DNA of 64,000 bases from Micromonospora endolithica (GTDB lineage: Bacteria; Actinomycetota; Actinomycetes; Mycobacteriales; Micromonosporaceae), in the NCBI RefSeq assembly GCF_003626595.1, contig NZ_RBAK01000001.1, positions 620,001 to 684,000 of the forward strand, in the 5' to 3' direction. The notes beneath the pieces are model-generated. The model ran no database searches, had not been told where the DNA came from, and was given only the letters and a program-made list of their open reading frames with translations. Shown here piece by piece: positions 1 through 8,820 of this stretch (positions are counted from its first letter, which is position 1; each line of letters opens with the position of its first letter). The translations under genes and the position numbers were made by a program.

Positions 1-1635
1 CCCGACCGACTCGTAGGCGCCCTGCGCGGCGGCCTTCACCTCGGCGGCGAAGTGGGCCTCCAGCTCGGAGAGGTAAGCGGTGTCGGCGGCGATGCCGGTG
101 CGTTCCATGCCCGCGAGCACCCGCATCAGCGGCAGTTCCACCTCGGCCATCAGCCGCGCCGACTGCTCACCGTCGCGGGACAGCTCGGCGTCGATCGCGT
201 CGGCCAGGTCGAGGGTGGCCCGCGCCTGGAGCATCAGGTTCTGCTCGGCCACGCCGTCGTCGCCGAGCCCGTCGAGGGTGAGCTGGCCGGTCTCCGGGGC
301 GTCGACCCGCAGCTCCCGGTGCAGGTAGCGCAGGGCCAGGTCGGTCAGGTCGTACGAGCGCTGGTCGGGCCGGGCCAGGTAGGCGGCGATCTGGGTGTCG
401 CGGGCGATGCCCTGCAACGACCAGCCGTGCGCGGCGAAGGCCAGCACCGCCGGCTTGCTGTCGTGCAGCACCTTGGGCCGCGTCTCGTCGGAGAGCCAGG
501 CGGCGAAGGCCGCCTCGTCGGCCGCTTCCAGGCCGGCCGGGTCGAACCAGGCCGCCGCCCCACCGGCGGCGGCCAGGGCCAGCCCGGTGATCGACGCGGT
601 GTGCCGGCGGTTGGGCCCGGTGTCGAGCTTCGTGGCCAGGCCCACCGTGGTGCCGGCCGGGGCGTGGGTCTCCAGCCAGCCGGCGACCGCGCCCGGCGCG
701 GCGAGCACCTCGCCGGTCAGGTCGAAGCCGGACTCCGCCTCCGGCTCGACGGCCTCCAGGTATTGGTAGAGGCGGTCGCGCAGGATGCGGAACTCCAGCG
801 TGTCGAAGACCTGGTGCACCGCCTCCCGGTCCCAGCCCTGCCACCGGGCGTCCTCGGGGCGCAGCGGCAACTCCAGGTCGGAGACCAGGCAGTTGATCTC
901 GTAGTTGCGGATCACGTCGGCCAGCCGCTCGCGCAGGCTGTCGCCGGCCTTGCCCTTGATCTCGTCGGCGCGGGCCACGACGCCCTCGAACCCGCCGTAG
1001 GTGTTGACCCACTTCGCCGCGGTCTTCGGGCCGACGCCGGGGATGCCGGGCAGGTTGTCGCTGGTCTCCCCCACCAGGGCGGCCAGGTCGCGGTAGCGCT
1101 CGGGGCGCACGCCGTACTTCGCCTCGATCGCGGCCGGGTCCATCCGGGCCAGGTCGGAGACGCCCTTGCGGGGGTAGAGCACGGTGACCTGGTCACCGAC
1201 GAGCTGGAAGGCGTCCCGGTCACCGGTGCTGATCAGCACCGACATGCCCTGGTCGCGGGCCTGGCAGGCGAGGGTGGCGATGACGTCGTCGGCCTCGTAG
1301 CCCTCCCGCTCCACCACCGGGATGCGCAGCGCCGCCAGGACCTCCTTGACCAGGCTGACCTGGCCCTTGAAGTCGGTCGGCGTCTCGCTGCGGCCGGCCT
1401 TGTACTCCGCGTACTTCTCGGTGCGGAAGGAACGGCGGGAGACGTCGAAGGCGACCACGATGTGGGTCGGCTGCTCGTCCCGCAGGACATTTATCAGCAT
1501 CGAGGTGAAGCCGTAGACCGCGTTGGTCGGCTGACCCGTCGTGGTGGAGAAGTTCTCCACCGGCAGGGCGAAGAAAGCCCGGTATGCCATGGAATGTCCG
1601 TCGACGAGGAGCAGGCGCGGCGTCGTAGCTGTCAC
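1..1635 (-). CDS. polA: DNA polymerase I, N-terminal part (cut by window edge)
   Basis: Replication and repair polymerase that removes RNA primers and fills gaps in the cytoplasm. About 545 residues are visible, from a GTG start at 1635 to the left edge; the family is usually near 900 residues, so most of the polymerase domain lies outside. The N-terminus RLLLVDGHSMAYRAFFAL and the downstream EREGYEADDVIATLA and STGDRDAFQLV segments are the 5'-3' nuclease domain (about residues 1-290). The 3'-5' exonuclease-like domain follows, but where E. coli has its DTE metal motif I read VGLATKLDTG, so proofreading is probably lost, as is known for other actinobacterial PolA. A TAGAGT hexamer lies 7 bases before the GTG and no clear Shine-Dalgarno is seen, which suggests a leaderless transcript. 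Confidence 0.95.
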   Translation of the reverse strand, partial: MTATTPRLLLVDGHSMAYRAFFALPVENFSTTTGQPTNAVYGFTSMLINVLRDEQPTHIVVAFDVSRRSFRTEKYAEYKAGRSETPTDFKGQVSLVKEVLAALRIPVVEREGYEADDVIATLACQARDQGMSVLISTGDRDAFQLVGDQVTVLYPRKGVSDLARMDPAAIEAKYGVRPERYRDLAALVGETSDNLPGIPGVGPKTAAKWVNTYGGFEGVVARADEIKGKAGDSLRERLADVIRNYEINCLVSDLELPLRPEDARWQGWDREAVHQVFDTLEFRILRDRLYQYLEAVEPEAESGFDLTGEVLAAPGAVAGWLETHAPAGTTVGLATKLDTGPNRRHTASITGLALAAAGGAAAWFDPAGLEAADEAAFAAWLSDETRPKVLHDSKPAVLAFAAHGWSLQGIARDTQIAAYLARPDQRSYDLTDLALRYLHRELRVDAPETGQLTLDGLGDDGVAEQNLMLQARATLDLADAIDAELSRDGEQSARLMAEVELPLMRVLAGMERTGIAADTAYLSELEAHFAAEVKAAAQGAYESVG

Positions 1636-2068
1636 GGCAGCGACTCTAGCCCGTACGCCCGACATCCCCGGCCCTGACATGGCCCGGACCGGCCGACCGA
1701 GCCGCAGGACCGACCGGGACGGGAAGGAAACGGGAAGATCCGCCGCCGACGCTGGTAGGCCGGGGCGACCGGCACGCCGATCCGGCGTCGCCGGCCGCAG
1801 CATGCCGACCTGCCGGACCGACGGTGCGGGCGGCGGGCCTCGTTCGGGGGCGGGCGGACCACCGCGGTCCGCCCGACAGGCCCGTCCTCCGCCGGGCACC
1901 GGGGCTGGCCGGCACGGCGCCGCGCCGGCACACCGAACCACCCGCAGGCCACGGCGACCGGCGGTGGCTGCCGGTGACCGCCCCGTCGACCCAGGGTGGC
2001 CCGTCCGGTGGCCGGAGAGCGGACGCGTACTAGGCTGACGCTTCCGCCGTCCCGTCGCGCCCTCGGGG
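1636..2068. other. Gene-free divergent region between polA and the AfsR-like gene
   Basis: About 430 bases separate two divergently read genes. Several open frames cross it on both strands, but they are rich in Arg, Pro and Gly, lack ribosome-binding sites and resemble no family I know. A TACTAGGCT stretch near 2029-2037 could be a -10 region for the plus-strand regulator. I see no RNA gene or repeat here. Confidence 0.5.
1643..1648 (-). promoter_or_regulatory. Candidate -10 hexamer of a leaderless polA promoter
   Basis: On the minus strand the hexamer TAGAGT ends 7 bases before the polA GTG. That distance would place the transcription start at or next to the start codon. No convincing -35 element was identified. 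Confidence 0.35.
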
Positions 2069-4909
2069 ATGCCCTTGGAGCTCCGCCTGCTCGGTCCGAT
2101 CGAACTTCGCCACGGCCCGCACGTGATCGTCCCCGGCCGGCGGATGCACCGGCTGCTGCTCGGCCTGCTGGCGATGCGGACCGACAGCATGGTCCCGACC
2201 AGCGAACTGGTGGACTCGTTGTGGCAGGACCGGCCGCCCCGGAGCGCCCGCTCGATGATCCACTCCCGGGTCTCCGAGCTGCGCGCCGCGCTCGCCGCCG
2301 CCGGCCTGGGCGAGGACCGGCTCGCCATCGTCACCGCCCGGGACGGCTACCGGGCGGTGCTCGATCCGGAGGCGGTCGACGTGCACCGCTTCCGCCGGCT
2401 GCTGGCCGGCGCGCGGGGCGACGGGGAACCCGACTGGCCGCACCGGCGTGACCTGCTCCAGGAGGCGGTCGGCCTGTGGCGGGGACCGGCCTTCGGTGGC
2501 TGGCTGCCGAGGAGTCCCGCGCCACCGGAGGTGCAGGCCCTCGACGAGGCGCGACTCACCGCCCTGGAGCTGTGGCACGAGGCGAGGCTGCGCTCCGGCA
2601 CCTCCGGCGCGACCCTGGTCGACGAACTCGCCCCGCTGGCGGCCCGGCACCCGAGCCGGGAACGTCTCACCCTGCTGCTGATGCGGGCCCTCGCCGACTG
2701 CGGCCGGAGCGGCGAGGCGTTGCACGCCTACGAGCAGCACCGCCGGTGGTTGGCCACGGAACTGGGGGCCGACCCGGGTCCGGAGCTGCGACAGCTGCAT
2801 GTCGACCTGCTCCGGGCCGCCGCTCCGGCGACCGCGCCGACCGGGACGGCGACCGGGCCGACCGGCACAGCGAGCGGGAGGACCGGACCGGCGACCGGAC
2901 CGGCGGGTTCGGCACCGACGTCGTCAGCGCCGGCACAACTGCCGGCGGCGCCGGCCGGTTTCGTGGGTCGGCACGGTGAACTGGATCGGCTGGACCGCAG
3001 CGCCGACGCCGGGGCAAAGGTGGTCGCCCTGGTCGGTCCGCCCGGCGTCGGCAAGACCGCGCTGGCCCTGCGGTGGGCCCACGAGCAGGCCCGCCGGCCG
3101 GGCCGCTCCGGGCACCTGCACGCGGACCTGCGCGGCAACGACGGGGCGCATCCACCGACCCCGGCCGCGGTGCTGGAGCGGTTCCTGCGCGCGCTGGGCG
3201 TATCCGGCGACGCCATCCCCGCCGAACCGGAGGAACGCGCCGCCCGGTACCGCTCCGAGCTGGCCCGGCGGTCCATGGTGGTGGTCCTCGACAACGCGGC
3301 GACCTCCGGGCAGGTCCGACCGCTGCTACCCGGAGCGGGCGACAGCCTGGTCGTGGTGACCAGCCGGCATCGTCTCGACGGACTGGTCGCCACCCACGGC
3401 GTCGCGCGGATGCAGGTGGAGCCCCTCGACGAGGAAGAGGCCTGCGCGTTGCTCGCCCGCGCCGGTGGCGACGGCCGGCCGGTCCCGACCGACCCGGCCC
3501 TGCTGCGCCGGCTGGCGGCGCTGTGCGACCGGCTGCCCCTGGCACTGCGGATCGCCGCCGCCCGGCTGGACGCCGACGGAGGCGCCCGGGCGCTCGCCGA
3601 CCGGCTCACCGACGAGAACTCCCGGCTCGGCCTGCTCGCCTCCGAGGACGTGTCGGTGCGCGCCGCCCTCGCGGTGTCCGTCGGCAGCCTGCCCGCGCCG
3701 GCCCGCTCGCTGTTCCGACTGCTCGGTCGGCATCCCGGGCAGCGGCCGTCGACCGACGCCGCGGCGGCACTGGCCGACCTGCCACCGGCCCGGACCCGGG
3801 CGCTGCTCGACCAACTGGCCGCAGCCCACCTGGTGCACGAGCTGGACGAGGACCGCTACCAACTGCATGATCTCGTCCGTCTCTTCGCCGTCGAGCGGGC
3901 CGACGCCGAACTGCCCGACCACGACCCGGCCCCGGTCCGCCTGCTCGCCTGGTACCGGGACGCCGCCAACGTGGCGGACCGTACGCTGCGGCCGGCCGAG
4001 CGGCCCAACTTCGACTCGGGCCCGCCCGACCCGCCGGTCCGGTTCGCCACCCCGGGCGCCGCGTTGGCCTGGCTCGACCAGGAGGCGGACAACCTGGTCG
4101 CCGCGGTGCGGGCCGCCGCCGCGGAGCAGCCCCGCCTGGCCTGGCAGATCGCCGCCGCGCTGTACGGCTGGCTGTTCCGCCGGCACCACCGCGACCGCTG
4201 GGTGGAGCTCTACACGCTGGCCGTGCGGGCGGCCCGGGACGCCGGTGACGACAGCGGCGAGGCACTGATCGCCGGCCGGCTGGCCATTCCGCTGAGCCTG
4301 CTCGGCCGGCACGACGAGGCGGGGCGGTGGACCCGGCGGGCGTACGAGCTGCGCCACGCCACCGGTGACCGGCTCGGCGCGGCGACGGCCCTGCTGAACC
4401 TCGCCGCGATCGAGAACAACGCCGGTCGCCCCGAGGAGGCGATCCGCCGGCTGACCGAGGCCGAGGAACACAGCCGCACCCTGCCCGACGCCACCCACCT
4501 GCGCGCGCTGGTACGCAGCAACCTCGGTGAGGCCCACCTCCTCGCCGGACGGCACCGGGAGGCGGAGGTCCACTACACCGCCGCGCTGGGCATCGCCGAG
4601 AACGGCTGCGGACCGCGCGACGTGGCGGAGATCCTGGTCGGGCTGGCCCGCACCCACCGGGGCGCCGGAGATCCGGCGGGAGCCCTGCCGTACGCCGTGC
4701 GGGCGGTGGAGCAGGCCCGCGCGGCCGGCGACGTGCTGGTCGAGGCGGAGGCCCGGGAACAGCTCGGTCGGGCCCGGGTCGAGCGGGGCGACCGGGCCGG
4801 TGGGCTGCACGAGCTGCGGACGGCCCTGGCGGCGTACCGGCAGAAGGGCCATCGCGGCACCGCGGACCTCGCCCGGGACGTCGCCGCGCTGGCTGACCAC
4901 CGGCGTTGA
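2069..4909 (+). CDS. AfsR/SARP-family transcriptional regulator with NB-ARC and TPR domains
   Basis: Predicted pleiotropic activator of the AfsR type, which in actinomycetes controls secondary metabolism. The 946 residues show an OmpR-like winged-helix domain (about 1-95), a bacterial transcriptional activation domain (about 96-248), an Ala/Thr/Gly/Pro-rich linker (251-295) with repeated ATGPTG-like units, an NB-ARC ATPase with Walker A GPPGVGKT at 323-330 and Walker B VVVLDN at 404-409, and a C-terminal TPR region (about 700-946). This is the full AfsR layout. The ATG has only a weak GGGG tract directly before it, so the start is less sure than the rest. A strong hairpin separates it from the converging liv operon. 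The target genes cannot be read from the window. Confidence 0.9.
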   Translation: MPLELRLLGPIELRHGPHVIVPGRRMHRLLLGLLAMRTDSMVPTSELVDSLWQDRPPRSARSMIHSRVSELRAALAAAGLGEDRLAIVTARDGYRAVLDPEAVDVHRFRRLLAGARGDGEPDWPHRRDLLQEAVGLWRGPAFGGWLPRSPAPPEVQALDEARLTALELWHEARLRSGTSGATLVDELAPLAARHPSRERLTLLLMRALADCGRSGEALHAYEQHRRWLATELGADPGPELRQLHVDLLRAAAPATAPTGTATGPTGTASGRTGPATGPAGSAPTSSAPAQLPAAPAGFVGRHGELDRLDRSADAGAKVVALVGPPGVGKTALALRWAHEQARRPGRSGHLHADLRGNDGAHPPTPAAVLERFLRALGVSGDAIPAEPEERAARYRSELARRSMVVVLDNAATSGQVRPLLPGAGDSLVVVTSRHRLDGLVATHGVARMQVEPLDEEEACALLARAGGDGRPVPTDPALLRRLAALCDRLPLALRIAAARLDADGGARALADRLTDENSRLGLLASEDVSVRAALAVSVGSLPAPARSLFRLLGRHPGQRPSTDAAAALADLPPARTRALLDQLAAAHLVHELDEDRYQLHDLVRLFAVERADAELPDHDPAPVRLLAWYRDAANVADRTLRPAERPNFDSGPPDPPVRFATPGAALAWLDQEADNLVAAVRAAAAEQPRLAWQIAAALYGWLFRRHHRDRWVELYTLAVRAARDAGDDSGEALIAGRLAIPLSLLGRHDEAGRWTRRAYELRHATGDRLGAATALLNLAAIENNAGRPEEAIRRLTEAEEHSRTLPDATHLRALVRSNLGEAHLLAGRHREAEVHYTAALGIAENGCGPRDVAEILVGLARTHRGAGDPAGALPYAVRAVEQARAAGDVLVEAEAREQLGRARVERGDRAGGLHELRTALAAYRQKGHRGTADLARDVAALADHRR

Positions 4910-4911
4910 AA

Positions 4912-4955
4912 ACGGAAGGTCCCGGCGCGGCGACCGCCGCACCGGGACCTTCCGT
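4912..4955. terminator. Bidirectional terminator-like hairpin
   Basis: Perfect 14-base inverted repeat: ACGGAAGGTCCCGG at 4912-4925 pairs with 4942-4955. Its 16-base loop holds a further GCGGC/GCCGC stem. It lies between the stop of the AfsR-like gene and the converging end of livF, so it can serve both transcripts. No T-tract follows, as is common in actinomycetes. Confidence 0.75.
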
Positions 4956-4967
4956 CACGCGTACGCG

Positions 4968-5678
4968 TCAGGCCACGCCGAGGTACGCCTCCTTGACCGC
5001 CGGGTCGTGCAGGAGGTCCTGACCGGAGCCCTCCTTGACGATCCGCCCGGTCTCCAGCACGTAGGCCCGGTGGGCGCGGGACAGCGCCTGCTGGGCGTTC
5101 TGCTCCACCAGCAGGACCGTGGTGCCCTGCTGGTTGATCTCCGTGATGATGTCGAAGATCTGCCGGATGACCATCGGGGCCAGACCCATCGACGGCTCGT
5201 CCAGCAGCAGCAGCTTCGGCCGGCTCATCAGCGCCCGACCGACCGCGAGCATCTGCTGCTCGCCGCCGGACAGGGTGCCACCGGGCTGCTTACGCCGCTC
5301 CCGCAGCCGCGGGAACATCTCCAGCACGCGCTCCAGGTCGGCCGCGATGCCGGCGGAGTCCCGCCGGGTGTACGCGCCCATGTCCAGGTTCTCCAGGACG
5401 GTCATGCCCGGGAAGATCTGCCGCCCCTCCGGGGACTGGCACAGGCCCCGGACCACCCGCAGGTCGGCGCGGAGCTTGCTGATGTCCTCGCCGTTGAAGG
5501 TGATCCGCCCCGCGGACAGCGCCCGGGTGCCGGAGATGGCCCGCATGGTGGTGGTCTTGCCGGCGCCGTTCGCGCCGATCAGGGCCACCACCTCACCCTC
5601 GTTCACGGTGAGGCTGATCCCGTGCAGCGCCTCGATCCGCCCGTAGGACACGGACACGTCGGCAAGCTCAAGCAGCAT
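4968..5678 (-). CDS. livF: Branched-chain amino-acid ABC transporter ATP-binding protein LivF
   Basis: Cytoplasmic ATPase of the high-affinity Leu/Ile/Val importer, last gene of the livKHMGF operon. The 236 residues carry Walker A GANGAGKTTT, signature LSGGEQQMLAVGRAL, Walker B LLLLDEPSMGLAP and the switch region VEQNAQQAL, the usual LivF set and length. The frame is open further upstream, but the ATG at 5678 is preferred because GGGGGAG stands 7 bases before it and the protein then starts MLLELADVSVSYG like its relatives. It overlaps the end of livG by 11 bases, implying coupled translation. Confidence 0.93.
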   Translation of the reverse strand: MLLELADVSVSYGRIEALHGISLTVNEGEVVALIGANGAGKTTTMRAISGTRALSAGRITFNGEDISKLRADLRVVRGLCQSPEGRQIFPGMTVLENLDMGAYTRRDSAGIAADLERVLEMFPRLRERRKQPGGTLSGGEQQMLAVGRALMSRPKLLLLDEPSMGLAPMVIRQIFDIITEINQQGTTVLLVEQNAQQALSRAHRAYVLETGRIVKEGSGQDLLHDPAVKEAYLGVA

Positions 5679-6606
5679 CGGTGGACTCCCCCAGGTAAGC
5701 GGCGACCACCCGCGGGTCCCGGCTGACCTCAGCCGGCGCCCCCTCGGCGATCTTCCGCCCGAACTCCAGCACCACGATCCGGTCCGTGACACCCATGACC
5801 AGGCGCATGTCGTGCTCGATCAGCAGCACGGTGACACCCATGTCCCGGATCTTGCGGATCAGTTCGAGCAGCTCCTCCTTCTCGGCCGGGTTGAACCCGG
5901 CCGCCGGCTCGTCCAGGCAGATCAGCTTCGGCTCGGTGCCGAGCGCCCGGGCGATCTCCAGCCGCCGCTGGTAGCCGTACGGGAGGTTGCGCGCCGCGTC
6001 GTTGGCCCGGTCGGCGATGCCGACGAACCGGAGCAGCTCCATCGCCTTGGCCTCGGCGGCCCGCTCCTCCAGCACGTGCCGGGACAACCCGAACGTGCCG
6101 GCGAACGAACGACGCAGCTGCTGCCAGGTGCGGGCCAGCCCCGACGTGGCGGTGACCTCCGGCAGCTCCTCCGGCTTCGGCCGCTTGCGCGGCACCCGGA
6201 ACAGCGCGCCGGGCACGCTGGTCTTGTGCCGCGAGTCGGTGCCGACGATGACGTTCTCCAGCGCGGACATCTCGGGGAACAACCGGATGTTCTGGAACGT
6301 CCGGGAGATGCCCATCCGGCTGATCTGGTGCGGCTTGCGGCCGGTCACCTGCTCGCCACCGAACCGCACCGCGCCCGACGTCGGCTTGTAGACCCCGGTC
6401 ATCACGTTGAAGCAGGTGGTCTTGCCGGCGCCGTTCGGGCCGATCAGGCCGAGGATCTCACCCTCGTGGATCTCGAAGCTGATCCCGTCGAGGGCGACCA
6501 CGCCGCCGAAGCGCAGCGTGACGTTGTCGATCTCCAGTAGCGACCGGCGCGGTCCCGGCTGCGCCGGGATCTTCGGCGCCGCCGTGGTGGTGGTCTCGTC
6601 AGACAT
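5668..6606 (-). CDS. livG: Branched-chain amino-acid ABC transporter ATP-binding protein LivG
   Basis: Second ATPase subunit of the liv importer, 312 residues. Walker A GPNGAGKTTCF, a Walker B LICLDEPAAGFNP and the H-loop LLIEHDMRLVM are visible. LivG proteins are longer than LivF because of an insertion after the Q-loop, seen here as a basic and proline-containing stretch around residues 125-150 (RVPRKRPKPEELPEV). A GAGGAGG sequence lies 9 bases before the ATG. The start overlaps the stop of livM by 8 bases and the end overlaps livF, so the three genes form a translationally coupled block. Confidence 0.94.
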   Translation of the reverse strand: MSDETTTTAAPKIPAQPGPRRSLLEIDNVTLRFGGVVALDGISFEIHEGEILGLIGPNGAGKTTCFNVMTGVYKPTSGAVRFGGEQVTGRKPHQISRMGISRTFQNIRLFPEMSALENVIVGTDSRHKTSVPGALFRVPRKRPKPEELPEVTATSGLARTWQQLRRSFAGTFGLSRHVLEERAAEAKAMELLRFVGIADRANDAARNLPYGYQRRLEIARALGTEPKLICLDEPAAGFNPAEKEELLELIRKIRDMGVTVLLIEHDMRLVMGVTDRIVVLEFGRKIAEGAPAEVSRDPRVVAAYLGESTDAA

Positions 6607-7777
6607 GAGCGGGCGCCTCCTCTGCCTCCGCCGCGCGGTCCTTCAACTCGCGGGTCCGCCGCCGGCTCGGGATCAGGCCCTGCGGACGCAGGATCATCAC
6701 CAGCACCATGGCCAGACCGAACGCCAGCCAACGGTAGTCGGCGATCTCCCGGAACCGCTCCGGCAGGTACGCCAACAGCACCGCGCCCAGCGACACGCCG
6801 ACCATGTTGCCCGAGCCGCCGACGACGACCATCGCGACGAAGAGGATCGACAGGTTGACGTTGAACTGGGTCGGGTCGATGAACGCGTACCGGCTGGCGA
6901 AGAGCATGCCCGCCAGGCCACCCAGGGCGGCGCCGATGGCGAACGCCCAGAGCTTGAACTTGAACGGGTAGACACCCATCACCGCGGCGGCGTCCTCGTC
7001 CTCGCGGACCGCGAGCCAGGCCCGGCCCACCCGGCTGTGCTCCAGCCGGCGGACGGCGAAGACCATCACCACCACCACCGTGATCGCCAGCCAGTACCAC
7101 GGCTTGACGTCGACCAGGCCGAAGAGCTGGTTGTCCGTCGACGGCGGACCCTCCGGCCCGGGAATCGCCGAGATGCCCTGCGGACCGTTGGTGAGGCTCT
7201 CCGAGTTCCGCGCGACGATCCGGATGATCTCCCCGAAGCCGAGCGTGACGATGGCCAGGTAGTCACCGCGCAACCGCAGCGTCGGCCAACCCAGCAGCAC
7301 CCCGGAGATGAGGGTCAGCACCAGCGCGAGCATCGCGCAGATCGCCCAGGTCACCGCCCAGGTCTGCGGCAGGTCGAACTCCCGCTGGAACCACTTGACC
7401 ACCGGCGAGTTCACCGAGCCGAACAGACCCACGCTGTACGCGCCGATGGCGAAGAAGCCGATGTAGCCCAGGTCGAGCAGACCGGCCAGACCGATCACCA
7501 CGTTCAGGCCGACCGCCACCAGCACGTAGACGGCGCAGGTGAACAGCACACCGGCCCAGTTGCTGCCACCGTCGATCGAGTCGGTGCGCAGGTTGTTCAG
7601 ACCCGGGACGACCAGGTTGCCGGGCAGCTTGCCCAGCCACGGCAGGCAGTAGACGAACACGATCAGGGCCACGCCGGCCAGCCTGCGCTGCCACTTCGGC
7701 AGCGCCCGCCACCGCTCCCCGATCCCACCCAGCGCGCCCACGCGCCGGCGGTCCAGACTGCGAATCTTGTCGATCAT
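6599..7777 (-). CDS. livM: Branched-chain amino-acid ABC transporter permease LivM
   Basis: Inner-membrane permease of the liv importer. The 392-residue reading begins MIDKIRSLDRRRV at the ATG at 7777, which has GGGAGGG 7 bases upstream and overlaps the livH stop as ATGA. A hydrophilic N-terminal segment and one early membrane helix (GVALIVFVYCLPWLG) precede the conserved permease core, with GLNVVIGLAGLLDLGYIGFFAIGAY-type helices and a RLRGDYLAIVTLGFGEI segment typical of LivM. The open frame continues far upstream of this ATG, but that part is antisense-like sequence inside livH in another frame. Confidence 0.92.
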   Translation of the reverse strand: MIDKIRSLDRRRVGALGGIGERWRALPKWQRRLAGVALIVFVYCLPWLGKLPGNLVVPGLNNLRTDSIDGGSNWAGVLFTCAVYVLVAVGLNVVIGLAGLLDLGYIGFFAIGAYSVGLFGSVNSPVVKWFQREFDLPQTWAVTWAICAMLALVLTLISGVLLGWPTLRLRGDYLAIVTLGFGEIIRIVARNSESLTNGPQGISAIPGPEGPPSTDNQLFGLVDVKPWYWLAITVVVVMVFAVRRLEHSRVGRAWLAVREDEDAAAVMGVYPFKFKLWAFAIGAALGGLAGMLFASRYAFIDPTQFNVNLSILFVAMVVVGGSGNMVGVSLGAVLLAYLPERFREIADYRWLAFGLAMVLVMILRPQGLIPSRRRTRELKDRAAEAEEAPAHV

Positions 7778-8757
7778 GCTCGGGCCCTCCCCAGCGACTC
7801 GCCCAGCAGGCCGGTGGGACGGAACATCAGCACCACGACCAGCACGACGAACGCGATGACGTCCTCCCACTCCGAGCTGAAGAGGGTGGCACCGTAGACC
7901 TCGACGAGGCCGAGGAACAGACCGCCGACCAGCGCTCCGCGCAGGTTGCCGATGCCACCGAGCACGGCGGCGGTGAACGCCTTCAGGCCCAGCACGAAGC
8001 CGATGCTGCTCTGGGTGATACCGAACCGCATGCTCCACAGCAGGGCGGCGGCGCCGGCCATGATCCCGCCGAGCACGAAGATCAGCATGATCACGCGCTC
8101 CTGGTTGACGCCCATCAGGGCCGCCGTCTCCGGGTTCTGCGCGACCGCCCGCACTCCCCGGCCGTACCGGGTGCGGTTGATGAACCAGTCCAGGGCCGCC
8201 ATCATCGCCAGGACGGACACGAAGACGATCAGCTGGATGTTGTTGATCTCGATCCCGGCGATCTCGATGACCGTCTTCTGTTCGAGGATCGTCGGCATGC
8301 CGAGGATGATCCGCTCCCGCGAGAACATCGAGGGCACCGCGCCACCGAGCAGCCGCGGCAGCAGCAGGCCGAAGACCTCCACCAGGACCAGCGACACGCC
8401 GATCGCGGTGATCAGGAAGATCAGGGGCGGCGCGTTCTTCCGCCGCAGGGGTCGGTAGGCGATCCGTTCGATCGCCAGGGCGGTGCCGCCGGAGGCTATC
8501 GCCGCCACGATCAGACCGAGCACCAGGAAGAGGATCGCCTGGCCGATCGGGGGGTTGTTCTCCACACCGAACGCGGTCCACAGGCCCAGCACCGCGAAGG
8601 TGCCGACCATGAACACCTCGGAGTGGGCAAAGTTGATCAGACGCAGGACGCCGTAGACGAGGGTGTAGCCCAGGGCGATCAGGGCGTAGATGGCCCCCTT
8701 GGACAACCCGTCGACGGTGTGCTGGCCGAAGTGGCCGAAGAGGTCGTCGAAATTCAC
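7774..8757 (-). CDS. livH: Branched-chain amino-acid ABC transporter permease LivH
   Basis: Permease partner of LivM, 327 residues when read from the GTG at 8757. That start is chosen because AAGGAG lies 5 bases before it; upstream in-frame ATGs at 8772 and 8811 fall in or before the hairpin that separates this gene from livK. The N-terminus is followed by the conserved GAIYALIALGYTLVYGVLRLINFAHSE block of LivH, and about eight hydrophobic helices are visible. The end overlaps livM by 4 bases (ATGA). Confidence 0.92.
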   Translation of the reverse strand: MNFDDLFGHFGQHTVDGLSKGAIYALIALGYTLVYGVLRLINFAHSEVFMVGTFAVLGLWTAFGVENNPPIGQAILFLVLGLIVAAIASGGTALAIERIAYRPLRRKNAPPLIFLITAIGVSLVLVEVFGLLLPRLLGGAVPSMFSRERIILGMPTILEQKTVIEIAGIEINNIQLIVFVSVLAMMAALDWFINRTRYGRGVRAVAQNPETAALMGVNQERVIMLIFVLGGIMAGAAALLWSMRFGITQSSIGFVLGLKAFTAAVLGGIGNLRGALVGGLFLGLVEVYGATLFSSEWEDVIAFVVLVVVLMFRPTGLLGESLGRARA

Positions 8758-8776
8758 CAGGTCTCCTTGCATCGAA

Positions 8777-8804
8777 TACGGCCGGGGCCAAGACCCCGGC
8801 CGTA
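8777..8804 (-). terminator. Hairpin between livK and livH, probable attenuator
   Basis: Perfect 11-base inverted repeat (TACGGCCGGGG at 8777-8787, partner at 8794-8804, 6-base loop) in the short gap between the livK stop and the livH start. In liv operons the binding protein is needed in excess. A partial terminator or 3'-end stabiliser at this point would give that, but I infer this only from position. Confidence 0.6.
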
Positions 8805-8820
8805 CTCCCATGACATGACG

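Noticed and set aside
52..1677. A 541-codon open frame on the plus strand
   Set aside because: It is antisense to polA, whose domains are clear. Long antisense frames are expected at this GC content, and its product is a low-complexity Gly/Val/Arg/Gln mixture.
1541..2038. A 165-codon frame between polA and the AfsR-like gene
   Set aside because: It starts inside polA on the other strand, has no binding site and encodes an Arg/Gly/Pro-rich sequence with no domain.
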